Below are positions 6,434 to 14,378 of a stretch of 17,238 nt of DNA, piece by piece (position 1 is the stretch's first letter; the number at the start of each line of letters is the position of its first letter). Source of the stretch: Dehalococcoidia bacterium. GTDB lineage: Bacteria; Chloroflexota; Dehalococcoidia; GIF9; UBA5629. The DNA lies in contig JAQTLG010000005.1 of assembly GCA_028715025.1 (NCBI GenBank), positions 1 through 17,238 of the forward strand, in the 5' to 3' direction. The position numbers were made by a program, and so were the translations under genes. Below the pieces are notes generated by a model. That model saw nothing but the letters and a program-made list of their open reading frames with translations, did not search any database and was not told the DNA's origin.

Positions 6434-7650
6434 TAACTATTCTCTTCCCCTGCTGGTTTATTGCCGATATTCTTGGCTTGCTTTACGAAGTCCAGTTCTT
6501 GCTTGGCCAGCGCAACGAACTTGACCATTTCATCCCTGGTTAGGTCCTTGCTGTTTTTCGTATAGCCCCTATCGCTTAACCACCGCTGTTTCTTGGGAGC
6601 ACCATCCAGCCCGAGCGCATTGAGCGTGTCTATGAGCGACTTGCGCATTTCGTCGCGCTCCATCTCGTTGTTGTATCCCAGGTCGGCGGCCGGGACAACA
6701 GGGGGCTGTTCCTTTTTGCGGCTCTCCTTTTCGGGCGCCGGCTCAGCATTGCTGTTAGAGGTACTCTGGGGAGGATTTGGTGACTGCTGGGGTTGCCCAG
6801 CCCCGCTACCGGGTTTCGGTTGCCTGGCAGTCTTTTCGGCTTTCGGTTTGGTTACCGTGGTTTTTTCATCGATGACCACCTCGTCGGTGTCGGGCGGAAT
6901 TTCCTCAGGAATAACGTCGGGCACTTCGTCATCGGCTGGCGGCAGAAGGTATTGTCCAAGTAGTTCGAGCACAGGGGTGTCCATTAACCGGTACTTTGAC
7001 CTGAGTTCCAGTACGCGCACTTTCTTCTTCCTATTAGTTTCTTTGGGAGTGACCTCTTTCTCAATCAGTGCCAGTACGAGCGGAATGTTGGTCATTCGGC
7101 CCCAGGCGGCCTTCATTAGCCGCAAAGTAGAATTGATATTTATCATGCTGTAATAAGACGATGTGTCTATTTGCCAAATACCCAATCCAACTACTTCGGG
7201 CATGATAAACTGCAGAAACATGGTTTCGCGACAACGGTTACCTGCAATATAATCCGGGCACTTCTGTCCCGCACAAATACCATCTACCTTTTTCTTATCT
7301 GTAGGTTCGGTTTTATCGTTTGGCACATCTCCGGTTTTAGTATCTACCCATCTTTTTGAAATTTCACCATCACCGCTACATAATAGTCCGCGACTGCGGC
7401 TGTACCAGCGGTAAGATTGGTTTGTAAATACATCACGCTCTTCGGCTTCGTTCGGATACTCATTTTTTGGAGCTACAAATACAATGCGAAGCTCGGTGGG
7501 TTTTTCCCCGAAGACCGCTTGCACTTCTGGCGGGCAAACAAAGTAGTCAACGGCCCTGGGGTATTCCTTGCCGTCTTTGTTCACCTTGATACCCAGTTTA
7601 ATCTTTCCTAGTCTCGTCAGTTGTTGTTTCTTTTCTAGATCCTTAATCAT
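6433..7650 (-). CDS. gp3-type recombination directionality factor-like protein
   Basis: 405 residues. The N-terminal two-thirds (about 12-235) resembles the phage family that includes phiC31 gp3: LGKIKLGIKV near the start, PRAVDYFVCP, LLCSGDGEISKRW (89-101), a Cys cluster CAGQKCPDYIAGNRC (126-140) that may bind metal, FIMPEVVGLGIWQIDTSSYYS and IPLVLALIEKEV. A Pro/Lys/Glu-rich linker follows (about 240-330), then a short charged C-terminal domain. In phiC31 the protein redirects serine integrase to excision, but homologues in replication operons may serve other DNA roles. No integrase is in the window. Recognition is from pattern memory and moderate. It lies second in the operon, overlapping the HTH gene by 8 bp. 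Confidence 0.6.
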   Translation of the reverse strand: MIKDLEKKQQLTRLGKIKLGIKVNKDGKEYPRAVDYFVCPPEVQAVFGEKPTELRIVFVAPKNEYPNEAEERDVFTNQSYRWYSRSRGLLCSGDGEISKRWVDTKTGDVPNDKTEPTDKKKVDGICAGQKCPDYIAGNRCRETMFLQFIMPEVVGLGIWQIDTSSYYSMININSTLRLMKAAWGRMTNIPLVLALIEKEVTPKETNRKKKVRVLELRSKYRLMDTPVLELLGQYLLPPADDEVPDVIPEEIPPDTDEVVIDEKTTVTKPKAEKTARQPKPGSGAGQPQQSPNPPQSTSNSNAEPAPEKESRKKEQPPVVPAADLGYNNEMERDEMRKSLIDTLNALGLDGAPKKQRWLSDRGYTKNSKDLTRDEMVKFVALAKQELDFVKQAKNIGNKPAGEENS

Positions 7651-7849
7651 TGCTATCCTCCTTCAATTGCAAACTTATACGACGACGCTCTCTGGCGATG
7701 ATTTGACAAATGCGGGACCTGGTGAGGTTGTCGAATTGATGACCAATGTAGGTGAGGCTACGATTGGGGTTGTCGAGATAAAACTGATAGATGAGGCGGT
7801 TTCGCTCCGCCCTTTCGTTTGGCATGGGCTGGTATTTGACGTATGCCAA
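7643..7849 (-). CDS. small helix-turn-helix DNA-binding protein
   Basis: 68 residues. The core from NRLIYQFYLDNPNRSLTYIG to FDNLTRSRICQIIARERRR has the shape of a helix-turn-helix like sigma-factor region 4: a first helix, a short turn, then a recognition helix LTRSRICQIIARERRR rich in basic residues. I place the start at TTG 7849, behind TGGAGCGAG; ATG 7825 is an alternative. First gene after the consensus promoter, so probably an autoregulator and early regulator of the leftward operon. Its promoter region carries one GTAGTAAT (inverted, 7897-7902) and TAGTCC repeats, which could be its binding sites. The GTAGTAAC array 2.6 kb downstream may be a second target; this is inference. Confidence 0.72.
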   Translation of the reverse strand: MAYVKYQPMPNERAERNRLIYQFYLDNPNRSLTYIGHQFDNLTRSRICQIIARERRRISLQLKEDSND

Positions 7850-7861
7850 GCTGCTCGCTCC

Positions 7862-7925
7862 ATGTATAAGGACTACGTATTTTTCGGTAGTCCCATTACT
7901 ACTAAAGGACTATGTAATTACCTAA
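7862..7925 (-). promoter_or_regulatory. 5' leader of replication operon with TAGTCC inverted repeats
   Basis: Between the start of transcription and the HTH gene the minus strand holds TAGTCC (twice) and one inverted copy GGGACTA, plus one GTAGTAAT. The TAGTCC...GGGACTA pair can form a 6-bp stem in RNA or an operator dyad in DNA. The arrangement suggests binding by a regulator, the HTH protein being the obvious candidate. No direct evidence of which level it acts on. Confidence 0.4.
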
Positions 7926-7933
7926 TAAAAGAC

Positions 7934-7961
7934 ATTATAATACCGTTTAGCGCCTTGTCAA
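7934..7961 (-). promoter_or_regulatory. consensus sigma-70-type promoter for the replication operon
   Basis: On the minus strand a perfect -35 TTGACA (7961-7956) and a perfect -10 TATAAT (7939-7934) are separated by 16 bp. Transcription should begin near 7927 and run leftward through the HTH gene and the replication genes. A double-perfect match in an intergenic gap with correct orientation is strong evidence. Confidence 0.85.
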
Positions 7962-8023
7962 TAGTCATTTGACGCTCACTACCAAGCGTGGTTAGCCTCA
8001 AAACAAGTGTACTAAAAATATTT

Positions 8024-8527
8024 TTACTCTTGCTTCGGCGGCGCAAACAGTAATTGTAAATCTGTTTGATACCAGGATTCACCCGGGCGCGCCGGTCCTA
8101 TCTTTTTAAATCCCAGCTTTTCACACACGCGGATACTGCCGGCATTTTCATCAATGATAGTGGTGCGCGCCCATTTCTTCCCGCACAGGGACCATAAGTA
8201 GTAAAGGGCATTCCGGACTGCCTCGGTGCCGATGCCCTGGCCCCATAGCGTTATTTCGCCTATGTAATAACCTATCTCAGGGGCCCAATGATCGAGATTA
8301 CCAATAGTGACCGCGCCTATGCGGCGTCCGTGGAACCATATCATGAAATTAAGCCAGTCTTCGTTACGGCTTTTTAACCATGCGACATGTTCCTCCCAGG
8401 ATATCTCGTGACCGGTAGCCTGGGAGTAAAAGCCGAAATTTATTTTCCGATTGTTCCTCCAGGCAAGTATGAGCTCATAATCGTTTGGGGTGACGGGACA
8501 TAATACCACATCTTCAGAATTAATCAT
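8024..8527 (-). CDS. GNAT N-acetyltransferase (PseH-like)
   Basis: 167 residues of the GNAT fold in the RimJ/PseH style. The acetyl-CoA pyrophosphate loop is GQGIGTEAV (96-104), preceded by strand EIGYYIG and followed by ENAGSIRVCEKLGFKKIG (127-144), a standard motif B. In pseudaminic acid synthesis PseH acetylates the 4-amino group of the UDP-sugar; here it sits last in the sugar operon next to the PseI-like gene, so acetylation of an amino-sugar intermediate is likely but the substrate is inferred. Its ATG overlaps the stop of the synthase gene (ATGA). No terminator is evident between it and the next promoter, 30 bp before which the -35 element begins. Confidence 0.85.
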   Translation of the reverse strand: MINSEDVVLCPVTPNDYELILAWRNNRKINFGFYSQATGHEISWEEHVAWLKSRNEDWLNFMIWFHGRRIGAVTIGNLDHWAPEIGYYIGEITLWGQGIGTEAVRNALYYLWSLCGKKWARTTIIDENAGSIRVCEKLGFKKIGPARPGESWYQTDLQLLFAPPKQE

Positions 8528-9528
8528 TTACCACCCCTTAATAATTTTAAAGATAACGGAGTGCCTGCCGGTATATCCTTGTGGGCGACCTGCTGCAGTA
8601 CCGCGGTTATGCATGTAGGTGGCAATCCGTTTGCGGGACGGATAGACCGCACATTGTCTTCGGTAAAACGCTCGCCGGCCCTGACCCTCTTGGTTGCGTA
8701 GAGTGAGCGCCGCAGCTTACGCATAGGCAGCTCTGAATCTAATGGGCCATATTTCAAGTCGCCCATTAAACCTTCGCACTTCCTGATATCGCGCACCATG
8801 TCCCTGAACTGGTAAAAATTAAAGGCAAAGGCATCATCAGGTCCGGGAACACTCGCTACCTTGTAGTGCTTCTCTATCATGCAGGCGCCGGCAGCAACAG
8901 ACAGTATGGGGATCAAGCTATCGTTACCGTGGTCGGAAATACCTACAGGGGCGTTCAAGTCCTCGCTCATGTACCGGATCATGCCAAGGTTGGCATCCTC
9001 GGCTTTGGCGGGATAAGCGGAAACACATTTGAGTAAGAAGCACTGGGACCCCGCGGCGTTCCTGGCCACTTTGATTTCCCCCTCGGTGGCCATGCCCGTG
9101 GAAACGATGAGCGGCTTACCTTTACTGGCAGCGTATTTGATGAGCGGGATGTCATTCATTTCGAAAGAGGCTATTTTAAGAGCGAAGACAGGGTGCCGGC
9201 AAACAAAGTCGATGGCTGTTTTATCATACACAGAGGCGAACAGCATGGCGCCCTTTGAGTTAGCCAGGGCGGCCAATTTAGGAATCCAATCCCAGGGCAT
9301 ATAAGCTTTTTCGTAGAGTTCATAAAGCGTCTTGCCCTCCCAGGGGGATCCCGGGCCAATGCGAAACTCGGGTCGCCTTGAACGAATTGTTAGAGTGTCC
9401 GGGGTATAACATTGGACCTTAATCGCATCGGCGCCGGCGGCTATTGCGCCCTCTACTATATTTGTGGCCACATCATATCGCTGGCAGTGGCTGGCTCCCA
9501 TCTCGGCAACGATGATTACCGGCAACAT
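8524..9528 (-). CDS. PseI/NeuB-type nonulosonic acid synthase
   Basis: 334 residues. Condenses phosphoenolpyruvate with a 6-carbon amino sugar to give a 9-carbon sialic-acid-like sugar. The TIM-barrel part (about 1-265) shows AEMGASH, AGADAIKVQCYTPDTLT, WEGKTLYELYEKAYMPWDW (a pattern typical of PseI rather than sialate NeuB), KIASFEMNDIPLI, STGMATEGEI, LKCVSAYPA, GISDHG and MIEKHYK (H200 and H221 are the likely metal ligands). A C-terminal SAF/antifreeze-like domain (about 275-334) has SLYATKRVRAGERFTEDNVR and RPANGLPP. It abuts the aminotransferase gene with no gap. Family assignment is firm; whether the product is pseudaminic, legionaminic or another acid is not determined. Confidence 0.93.
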   Translation of the reverse strand: MLPVIIVAEMGASHCQRYDVATNIVEGAIAAGADAIKVQCYTPDTLTIRSRRPEFRIGPGSPWEGKTLYELYEKAYMPWDWIPKLAALANSKGAMLFASVYDKTAIDFVCRHPVFALKIASFEMNDIPLIKYAASKGKPLIVSTGMATEGEIKVARNAAGSQCFLLKCVSAYPAKAEDANLGMIRYMSEDLNAPVGISDHGNDSLIPILSVAAGACMIEKHYKVASVPGPDDAFAFNFYQFRDMVRDIRKCEGLMGDLKYGPLDSELPMRKLRRSLYATKRVRAGERFTEDNVRSIRPANGLPPTCITAVLQQVAHKDIPAGTPLSLKLLRGGK

Positions 9529-10782
9529 CTATAACCTCCGGAATGCTGATTGAGTAACCTGCCCCTGGAGTAAGTCTTTTACGGTACCCTTGCGCCGGGC
9601 GCCCTCAACTACGTTTAGGGCCCGGACCATCACAGATGCCGAATAATCAGCATCGCTTACCGAATGCGCGAACGAGGTATTGAGCACCAGGCTGCTATGA
9701 ACGAAAACGCCGTGGCGGAATACCTCCTGCAGGAATAGCGCCTTTTCTTCCTCTGTGAACTTTGTGGTTATGGCAAAGCGACAGGAGTATCCAGAGGTTT
9801 CAAAGTTGCCATCCTCGAGTTGTTCCCGTAGCCGGTTACCGATATCCCATATGTGATGGTTTACCGGCTTGGTTCGCATGACGCGTATGGTAGCCAGCGC
9901 GGCGGCCAGGGATAGGCACTCGCCGCTGAAGGTGCCGCTAAAGAACACGTCGTTAAAGGCACTCATGTATTTTTTACTTCCGACTACGCAGGCCAGGGGC
10001 ATGCCGTTCGCGATACCCTTGCCGAACGTGGACATATCAGGGGTGATATTGAACAGTCTCTGGGCGCCGCCGAGATCCCAGCGGAAACCGGTTACCATCT
10101 CGTCGAATATAAGTACCGCCCCGTAATGGCGGGCCATATCTTGAACGCCGGACAAGAACAAGGCGTCAGGCTCCGTGGTGGTCATCGGCTCCATGATCAC
10201 CGCGGCACACTCGTGCTTATTCAGGATATTCTCCAGTGATTTGAGATTGTTGTACTGGAACGGGTGCATATACTGGGCGTATTCGGGCGGAATGCCGCCG
10301 TTGCGCTCGGTGGAACAAGCGTACCATTCGTGCCAGCCGTGGTATCCCCAGAAGGCGATGTGGTAGCGTCCGGTGACCGCCCGGGCGGCGCGGATCGCGG
10401 CCTGGGTAGCCTCGGAACCGGTCTTGCAGAAACGTACCATTTCAGCCGACGGGATAATCTCGGTAAGCTCTTTGGCCACCTCGTATTCCAGGGGATGCGG
10501 CAGCGAGAAGGTAATGCCGTCTTTAAGTTGGGCTTCGATAGCGTGATTCACGGTGTGGTTGTTCCAGCCCAGGGTTATCGGGCCCAGTCCGCAAACCCAG
10601 TCGATATAACGATTGCCGTCAACATCTTCCACCAGTGAACCGCGGGCTTTTTGGAAGAATATCGGGGAAACCCCTAATGGGAAATAGCGGTAACCCTTGG
10701 AAAATGTCTGGGATGCATACGGGATAATAGACTCCACTTTGGGTAACAGGGCGAGCGACTTACTTACGTTTAGACTGTTCAA
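9529..10782 (-). CDS. class III PLP aminotransferase (glutamate-1-semialdehyde aminomutase type)
   Basis: 417 residues, fold-type I PLP enzyme. Visible are TGSEATQAAIRAARA (121-135, phosphate-binding loop), FDEMVTGFR (226-234, the Asp that pairs with the pyridine nitrogen) and STFGKGIANGMP (251-262) with the Schiff-base Lys at 255. The sequence resembles GSA-AM, but true HemL is a heme enzyme; homologues beside spsF and neuB genes in sugar clusters act on nucleotide- or nonulosonate-pathway sugars. Here it may replace the DegT-type PseC aminotransferase, which is missing. Start is TTG 10782 behind AAGGAGG at good spacing. It overlaps the cytidylyltransferase gene by 23 bp. Confidence 0.9.
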   Translation of the reverse strand: MNSLNVSKSLALLPKVESIIPYASQTFSKGYRYFPLGVSPIFFQKARGSLVEDVDGNRYIDWVCGLGPITLGWNNHTVNHAIEAQLKDGITFSLPHPLEYEVAKELTEIIPSAEMVRFCKTGSEATQAAIRAARAVTGRYHIAFWGYHGWHEWYACSTERNGGIPPEYAQYMHPFQYNNLKSLENILNKHECAAVIMEPMTTTEPDALFLSGVQDMARHYGAVLIFDEMVTGFRWDLGGAQRLFNITPDMSTFGKGIANGMPLACVVGSKKYMSAFNDVFFSGTFSGECLSLAAALATIRVMRTKPVNHHIWDIGNRLREQLEDGNFETSGYSCRFAITTKFTEEEKALFLQEVFRHGVFVHSSLVLNTSFAHSVSDADYSASVMVRALNVVEGARRKGTVKDLLQGQVTQSAFRRL

Positions 10783-11473
10783 TTCGTTCCTCCTTGGCTA
10801 ATAGCAGTACGTCTGCCATGGTAAATTCAGGACCAAACCGCCGGTAGACATGCCGGGCGAATACCAGGTCATCCCTGGTATCCACAGAAAATGAGTGCCC
10901 TCGTATTGACGGGATAACACTGCGGCTCGGCCGCCTGATATATGGCAGACGGCCGCAGGAACTATTCTTGCGGATATAGGATGTTACGTGCTCTCGTTCC
11001 TCGGTTGTGAGCGCGCAGGTGAAAGCCAGCTTAAGGGCGGCGAAGGAAAATATTTCGGTATCAAAGCCATCGGGATAGAAATCCAGGGTAGAGGCAAAGT
11101 CAAATTGGTTGTCCATATAATAGTCGACGAGCCTGTCGATTATCTGGGGGTCGATCAACGGGCAATCAGCCGTCACTCGCACTACCGGTTCCGCATCGTG
11201 CTTTCGTGCAGCGTAATAAAACCGTGACAGCACGTCGTTCTCTGGTATGGTGGAGCCGGCCACATAGCAATGGACGCCTTCCTGCCAGGCGGTATCAGCG
11301 AGTGGGCTCGAATCATCTCTGCCCGGAATAGCCAGGATGATCTTGCGCACCCGCTTTGCCTGTTTAACCCGTCGGATAACCTGGGCAACCATGGGTATCC
11401 CCTCGATTTCCATCATTGATTTGCCGGGCAGCCTGGTAGACCCCATGCGAGCTTGAATGATGGCGGTTATCAT
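10760..11473 (-). CDS. SpsF-type cytidylyltransferase
   Basis: 237 residues. IIQARMGSTRLPGKSMMEI (5-23) is the signature nucleotide-binding loop of the SpsF/CMP-sugar synthetase group, followed by VVRVTADCPLIDPQIID (about 96-112), with acidic residues that bind the metal. SpsF-like enzymes activate acidic sugars with CTP in spore-coat and flagellin glycosylation clusters; here it most likely makes a CMP-nonulosonate from the product of the adjacent synthase. ATG 11473 overlaps the oxidoreductase gene's TGA (ATGA). Confidence 0.9.
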   Translation of the reverse strand: MITAIIQARMGSTRLPGKSMMEIEGIPMVAQVIRRVKQAKRVRKIILAIPGRDDSSPLADTAWQEGVHCYVAGSTIPENDVLSRFYYAARKHDAEPVVRVTADCPLIDPQIIDRLVDYYMDNQFDFASTLDFYPDGFDTEIFSFAALKLAFTCALTTEEREHVTSYIRKNSSCGRLPYIRRPSRSVIPSIRGHSFSVDTRDDLVFARHVYRRFGPEFTMADVLLLAKEERIEQSKRK

Positions 11474-12492
11474 TCGATAAACTTCCCTCCGTTTTTAGCC
11501 GCCAGCGCTATCTGTAAGACGCGCTTGGCTTCATTACCGTTGACCAGTGGCTGAGCCTTGCCGGCACAGCAATCCAGGAAATGCTGCATCTCATCGAGAT
11601 ACATCTGGTTAAGATCCAGGTCATTGAACGCGATGTCATAGCGGCTACTGTTTTCTAAGACCAGGCGACCACTAGGGAAATCTCGAGTACGGAAATCCCA
11701 GGTTGTCGTGCCCTGATCCCCGATTACCTTGCACCAGCGGGTATAATCCTGGCGTACCATGTCAAGGTGAATATTAGCAAGCACCCCGTTACCAAAGCGC
11801 ATAATGATATCAGCGGTATCCTCGCCGGTAATCTGGGGGTATTTGAGCTTGCCGCTTAAAGAATAAATCTGGGACGGCTCACTATCCACCAGCCAGCGAA
11901 CGTAATCAATCTCGTGACTGGCGTCGAGGATGATGCCTTCCTTGGCAGTATAAGAATTGAGGAAATCAGTGCCCGGATGCCAGCGTGCCAGATCGTAGCT
12001 GCAGCAGGCATCCACTGAGAGGACCTTGCCTATTTCGCCGGCATCAATCCAATCTTTCATCCTGCGCAGTAAGGGATGGAAGCGCATCTGATATCCTACC
12101 TGCAGGACCAGGTTGTTGGCGGCCGCGTTACCGATTACCCAATCGATATACTCCAGGGTGTTCGACATGGGCTTCTCGATGAACATATGAGCTCCGTGGC
12201 GTATGGCCATCGGACAGTAGAATAGATGGCTATCCGGTGGGGTGGCGATCACGAAAGCGTCAATGGGATAATGGAGCTCGCTGGGGTCGTAATAGCCGAT
12301 ATTGTGCTCGGCGAGTAGCTTGCCGAAATCCTGCATTTCCTTCAGGTTAGGCGCATCGGCTGGGTTGGAGTGCGACGCATTAAAGATATCCCCAACCTTA
12401 TCGTAGATGAGAATCTCGCCGGCATTGAGTTTGATCAGGTTTTTAATGTGGCGACGGCCTATCGAGCCACACCCGATAACGAGTATTCGCAT
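11470..12492 (-). CDS. Gfo/Idh/MocA family NAD(P)-dependent oxidoreductase
   Basis: 340 residues. An N-terminal Rossmann fold begins VIGCGSIGRRHIKNL (5-19), and EKPMSNTLEYIDWV (106-119) carries the family's EKP motif. The C-terminal half forms the substrate-binding sheet, with DASHEIDYVRWLVD (190-203) holding the likely catalytic His (193). Such enzymes oxidise or reduce sugars and in this setting often act on nucleotide-sugar or nonulosonate intermediates. The substrate is unknown. Its ATG shares one base with the methyltransferase stop (TAATG), and its own TGA overlaps the cytidylyltransferase start. Confidence 0.9.
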   Translation of the reverse strand: MRILVIGCGSIGRRHIKNLIKLNAGEILIYDKVGDIFNASHSNPADAPNLKEMQDFGKLLAEHNIGYYDPSELHYPIDAFVIATPPDSHLFYCPMAIRHGAHMFIEKPMSNTLEYIDWVIGNAAANNLVLQVGYQMRFHPLLRRMKDWIDAGEIGKVLSVDACCSYDLARWHPGTDFLNSYTAKEGIILDASHEIDYVRWLVDSEPSQIYSLSGKLKYPQITGEDTADIIMRFGNGVLANIHLDMVRQDYTRWCKVIGDQGTTTWDFRTRDFPSGRLVLENSSRYDIAFNDLDLNQMYLDEMQHFLDCCAGKAQPLVNGNEAKRVLQIALAAKNGGKFIE

Positions 12493-13106
12493 TAATCCTC
12501 CTTCTTGTACAGGATGGCGCCCATGGGGAATATGTCACTCAACTCCGGTATCTTGTCGCGACGGTAAACCTTCGTACAACGTTTGAAATGTTTCTCGAAG
12601 TCACGGATCCAGAACATCGGTTTACCCTGATTACACACAAGGTATTCCAGGTTACAGATAGCATCCTGAGACAATTTAGGAAATGAGTCCGGTGGATGGA
12701 AGTGATCAATTAGTAGGATATATTTCCTGGAAATCTCAAATGCGCGCTTGATAACCGGCTCCAGTTCATCGTAATGCAACCAATTCAGCAGGCCGCACAT
12801 TAGCACCATGTCCACGCTGTTGTCTTGATATTCCGATTTAGCAAAATCGCAGCAGGTGAGCTTTATATCAGGCGGGCATACGGCATGTTCAATGGCATAA
12901 TCGGACAAGTCGGACCCGTACAGCTCGTAGTTGCCCAGGGTCTTTATGGCCATGAGATTGAATCCCATATTACAGCCGGCCTCAAGAATACTGGTTACCG
13001 GTAACCCCTTTAATAAGCGCTTGAAGGCCTTCGCCCTGACTGGTATATTAACTGCGCCCTTAGCGACATCGGTCCATCGCTTGGCGTTATCATCAAAATT
13101 ATTCAT
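12492..13106 (-). CDS. SAM-dependent methyltransferase of sugar operon
   Basis: 204 residues, class I methyltransferase. Motif I is ILEAGCNMGFNL (40-51); LYGSDLSDYAIEHA holds the acidic residue that binds the SAM ribose, and VDMVLMCGLLNWL is motif IV. Sequence and context resemble methyltransferases found in pseudaminic acid clusters, which may O- or N-methylate the sugar. I prefer ATG 13106 (MNNFDD) because its ATGA overlaps the preceding gene's stop exactly; an upstream ATG at 13121 is possible. The acceptor is not predictable from sequence. Confidence 0.85.
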   Translation of the reverse strand: MNNFDDNAKRWTDVAKGAVNIPVRAKAFKRLLKGLPVTSILEAGCNMGFNLMAIKTLGNYELYGSDLSDYAIEHAVCPPDIKLTCCDFAKSEYQDNSVDMVLMCGLLNWLHYDELEPVIKRAFEISRKYILLIDHFHPPDSFPKLSQDAICNLEYLVCNQGKPMFWIRDFEKHFKRCTKVYRRDKIPELSDIFPMGAILYKKED

Positions 13107-13351
13107 AGCTCGCGATCCCATTCTTTGGCCTCCAGGTCGATAAGGCTAACGAAACCCTTGGCCCGCAACTGGGGTACTTCTTGATGGCAGTTGAGGCAAG
13201 AGATGACGCTGGAATAAATATTATTGGGACCGGGTATAGGATAAATGACGAACGGTACATCGATCGCCTTGCAGTTCGGGCAGTCGCTGACCGGGTAGCA
13301 ATTCTCTTCAGATTGCACCTTGAGAAAAAATCCACTAAAGCTCTTAGGCAT
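13103..13351 (-). CDS. small zinc-ribbon protein in sugar operon
   Basis: 82 residues. Carries DCPNCKAID and, about 25 residues on, SCLNCHQE, a CxxC...CxxC zinc ribbon; otherwise short beta-rich segments (FVIYPIPGPNN, GFVSLIDLEAKEW). Start ATG 13351 (MPKSFSG) lies inside the last codons of the acyltransferase gene, behind GGGAGGAG, and its TGA overlaps the methyltransferase ATG. Tight packing argues it is real. No family is recognised. It may assist the neighbouring methyltransferase or acyltransferase. Confidence 0.75.
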   Translation of the reverse strand: MPKSFSGFFLKVQSEENCYPVSDCPNCKAIDVPFVIYPIPGPNNIYSSVISCLNCHQEVPQLRAKGFVSLIDLEAKEWDREL

Positions 13352-14378
13352 GAGACTCCTCCCGGGCGGCAAAATGATTATTAAAGGCGTTGACGCGACT
13401 CATCACGGTATCGACAAAGAAGCGCTGGTCGTAATATTTCTCTCCGCGCCACAGCGGATCATTATAGCCGCCGAAATGGCGCTTGAACTTAGATATAGCG
13501 ATCTCTTTGTCGGAAGCCGGCTCCCAGAAGTCGCTTTCGTATCGCTGCCAGCCCAGTTCGTAATAAGCAAAGCCATGGGCCCTGAGCCAGTTAATCGCTG
13601 CCCAGGTTAACGCGTGGCCAATGGGGAGTCCCGGCATATTAGCGCTGCAGGCAGAGCCATAGTAAGCCCAGTATTTGTAATAAAAGATGTAACTAAACCC
13701 GATCCATTCCTTGCCATCGTGAATACCAAACAGAACGGCACTGTTGTCCTTGATCCATTCCAGTTGCATCTGGAATGTCTGGGGGTCGCGGGTAAGCCGC
13801 CCCGCATCCTTGTAATGCAGCTTGCAGTATTCATCGAATATTGCTTCGGTGATATTGCTAAAATTAAACACCTGCACATCAAACAGGCGCTCGCCGACCG
13901 TAACATCAGCGGCATGCCCTTTCCACATGCCCCGCCGAATGTTTTCCAGAGAGGTTTGCAGGTTGATCACCCGAGTATTTATCGAAGCATCGATGTAGCC
14001 AAAGGTGGGCAGGAAGTTATTCGCACAGAAAGCGGCCGGCGGTATGGCGAAGCGGGACCTGACCACCTTGTGTACCCGGGCCATCTCGTCGATATGTTTA
14101 AAGATAAAGGCAAGCGTGGTGGTGCTGGCCTTGAGATTTAACGAGGGGTGCAGTACCGGCGTCCAGGTATAGCCGCCGCCGAAGGAAAACTCGTTACCTT
14201 CAAGGATTAACGGGCAGGCGGCCATTGCCTGGTTGCCCTCTTTGAGCATGAAAGACATGTCGGTGCCCTTCTTATAGAGCACCGTATAGTCAATCCACTC
14301 CCTGGTTTGCCAGAACCAGCCGCCGTTGGACATGACGCACAGGTCATTCCATTGCTCATCAGGCTTCGTTATTTCCAT
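13344..14378 (-). CDS. FemAB/GNAT-fold acyltransferase-like protein
   Basis: 344 residues resembling the FemAB-like (BioF2-like acyltransferase) group: an opening FWQTREWIDYT segment, a first GNAT-like half with IFKHIDEMARVHKVVRSRFA, and a second half with FDEYCKLHYKDAGRLTRDPQ, LFGIHDGKEWIGFSYIFYYK, HALTWAAINWLRAHGFAYYE and the ending ISKFKRHFGGYN that is typical of the group. Such proteins transfer aminoacyl or acyl groups to cell-wall or sugar substrates, so an N-acyl decoration of the amino sugar is plausible. Overlaps the dehydratase gene by 20 bp. Family assignment is moderate, function inferred. Confidence 0.75.
   Translation of the reverse strand: MEITKPDEQWNDLCVMSNGGWFWQTREWIDYTVLYKKGTDMSFMLKEGNQAMAACPLILEGNEFSFGGGYTWTPVLHPSLNLKASTTTLAFIFKHIDEMARVHKVVRSRFAIPPAAFCANNFLPTFGYIDASINTRVINLQTSLENIRRGMWKGHAADVTVGERLFDVQVFNFSNITEAIFDEYCKLHYKDAGRLTRDPQTFQMQLEWIKDNSAVLFGIHDGKEWIGFSYIFYYKYWAYYGSACSANMPGLPIGHALTWAAINWLRAHGFAYYELGWQRYESDFWEPASDKEIAISKFKRHFGGYNDPLWRGEKYYDQRFFVDTVMSRVNAFNNHFAAREESHA

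Noticed and set aside
6593..7153. 186-codon frame on the plus strand opposite the RDF-like gene
   Set aside because: It is a Ser/Gly-rich mirror of the Pro/Lys/Glu-rich linker of the real gene on the other strand and has no family resemblance.
7970..8023. Rho-independent terminator after the sugar operon
   Set aside because: The minus strand has an AT palindrome (TAAAAATATTTTTA) and a weak bulged CTACCA/TGGTAG stem, but no GC-rich hairpin followed by a U-tract.
9529..10782. Heme-pathway HemL (glutamate-1-semialdehyde aminomutase)
   Set aside because: The fold matches, but the setting between SpsF- and PseI-type genes points to a sugar aminotransferase; no other heme gene is present.
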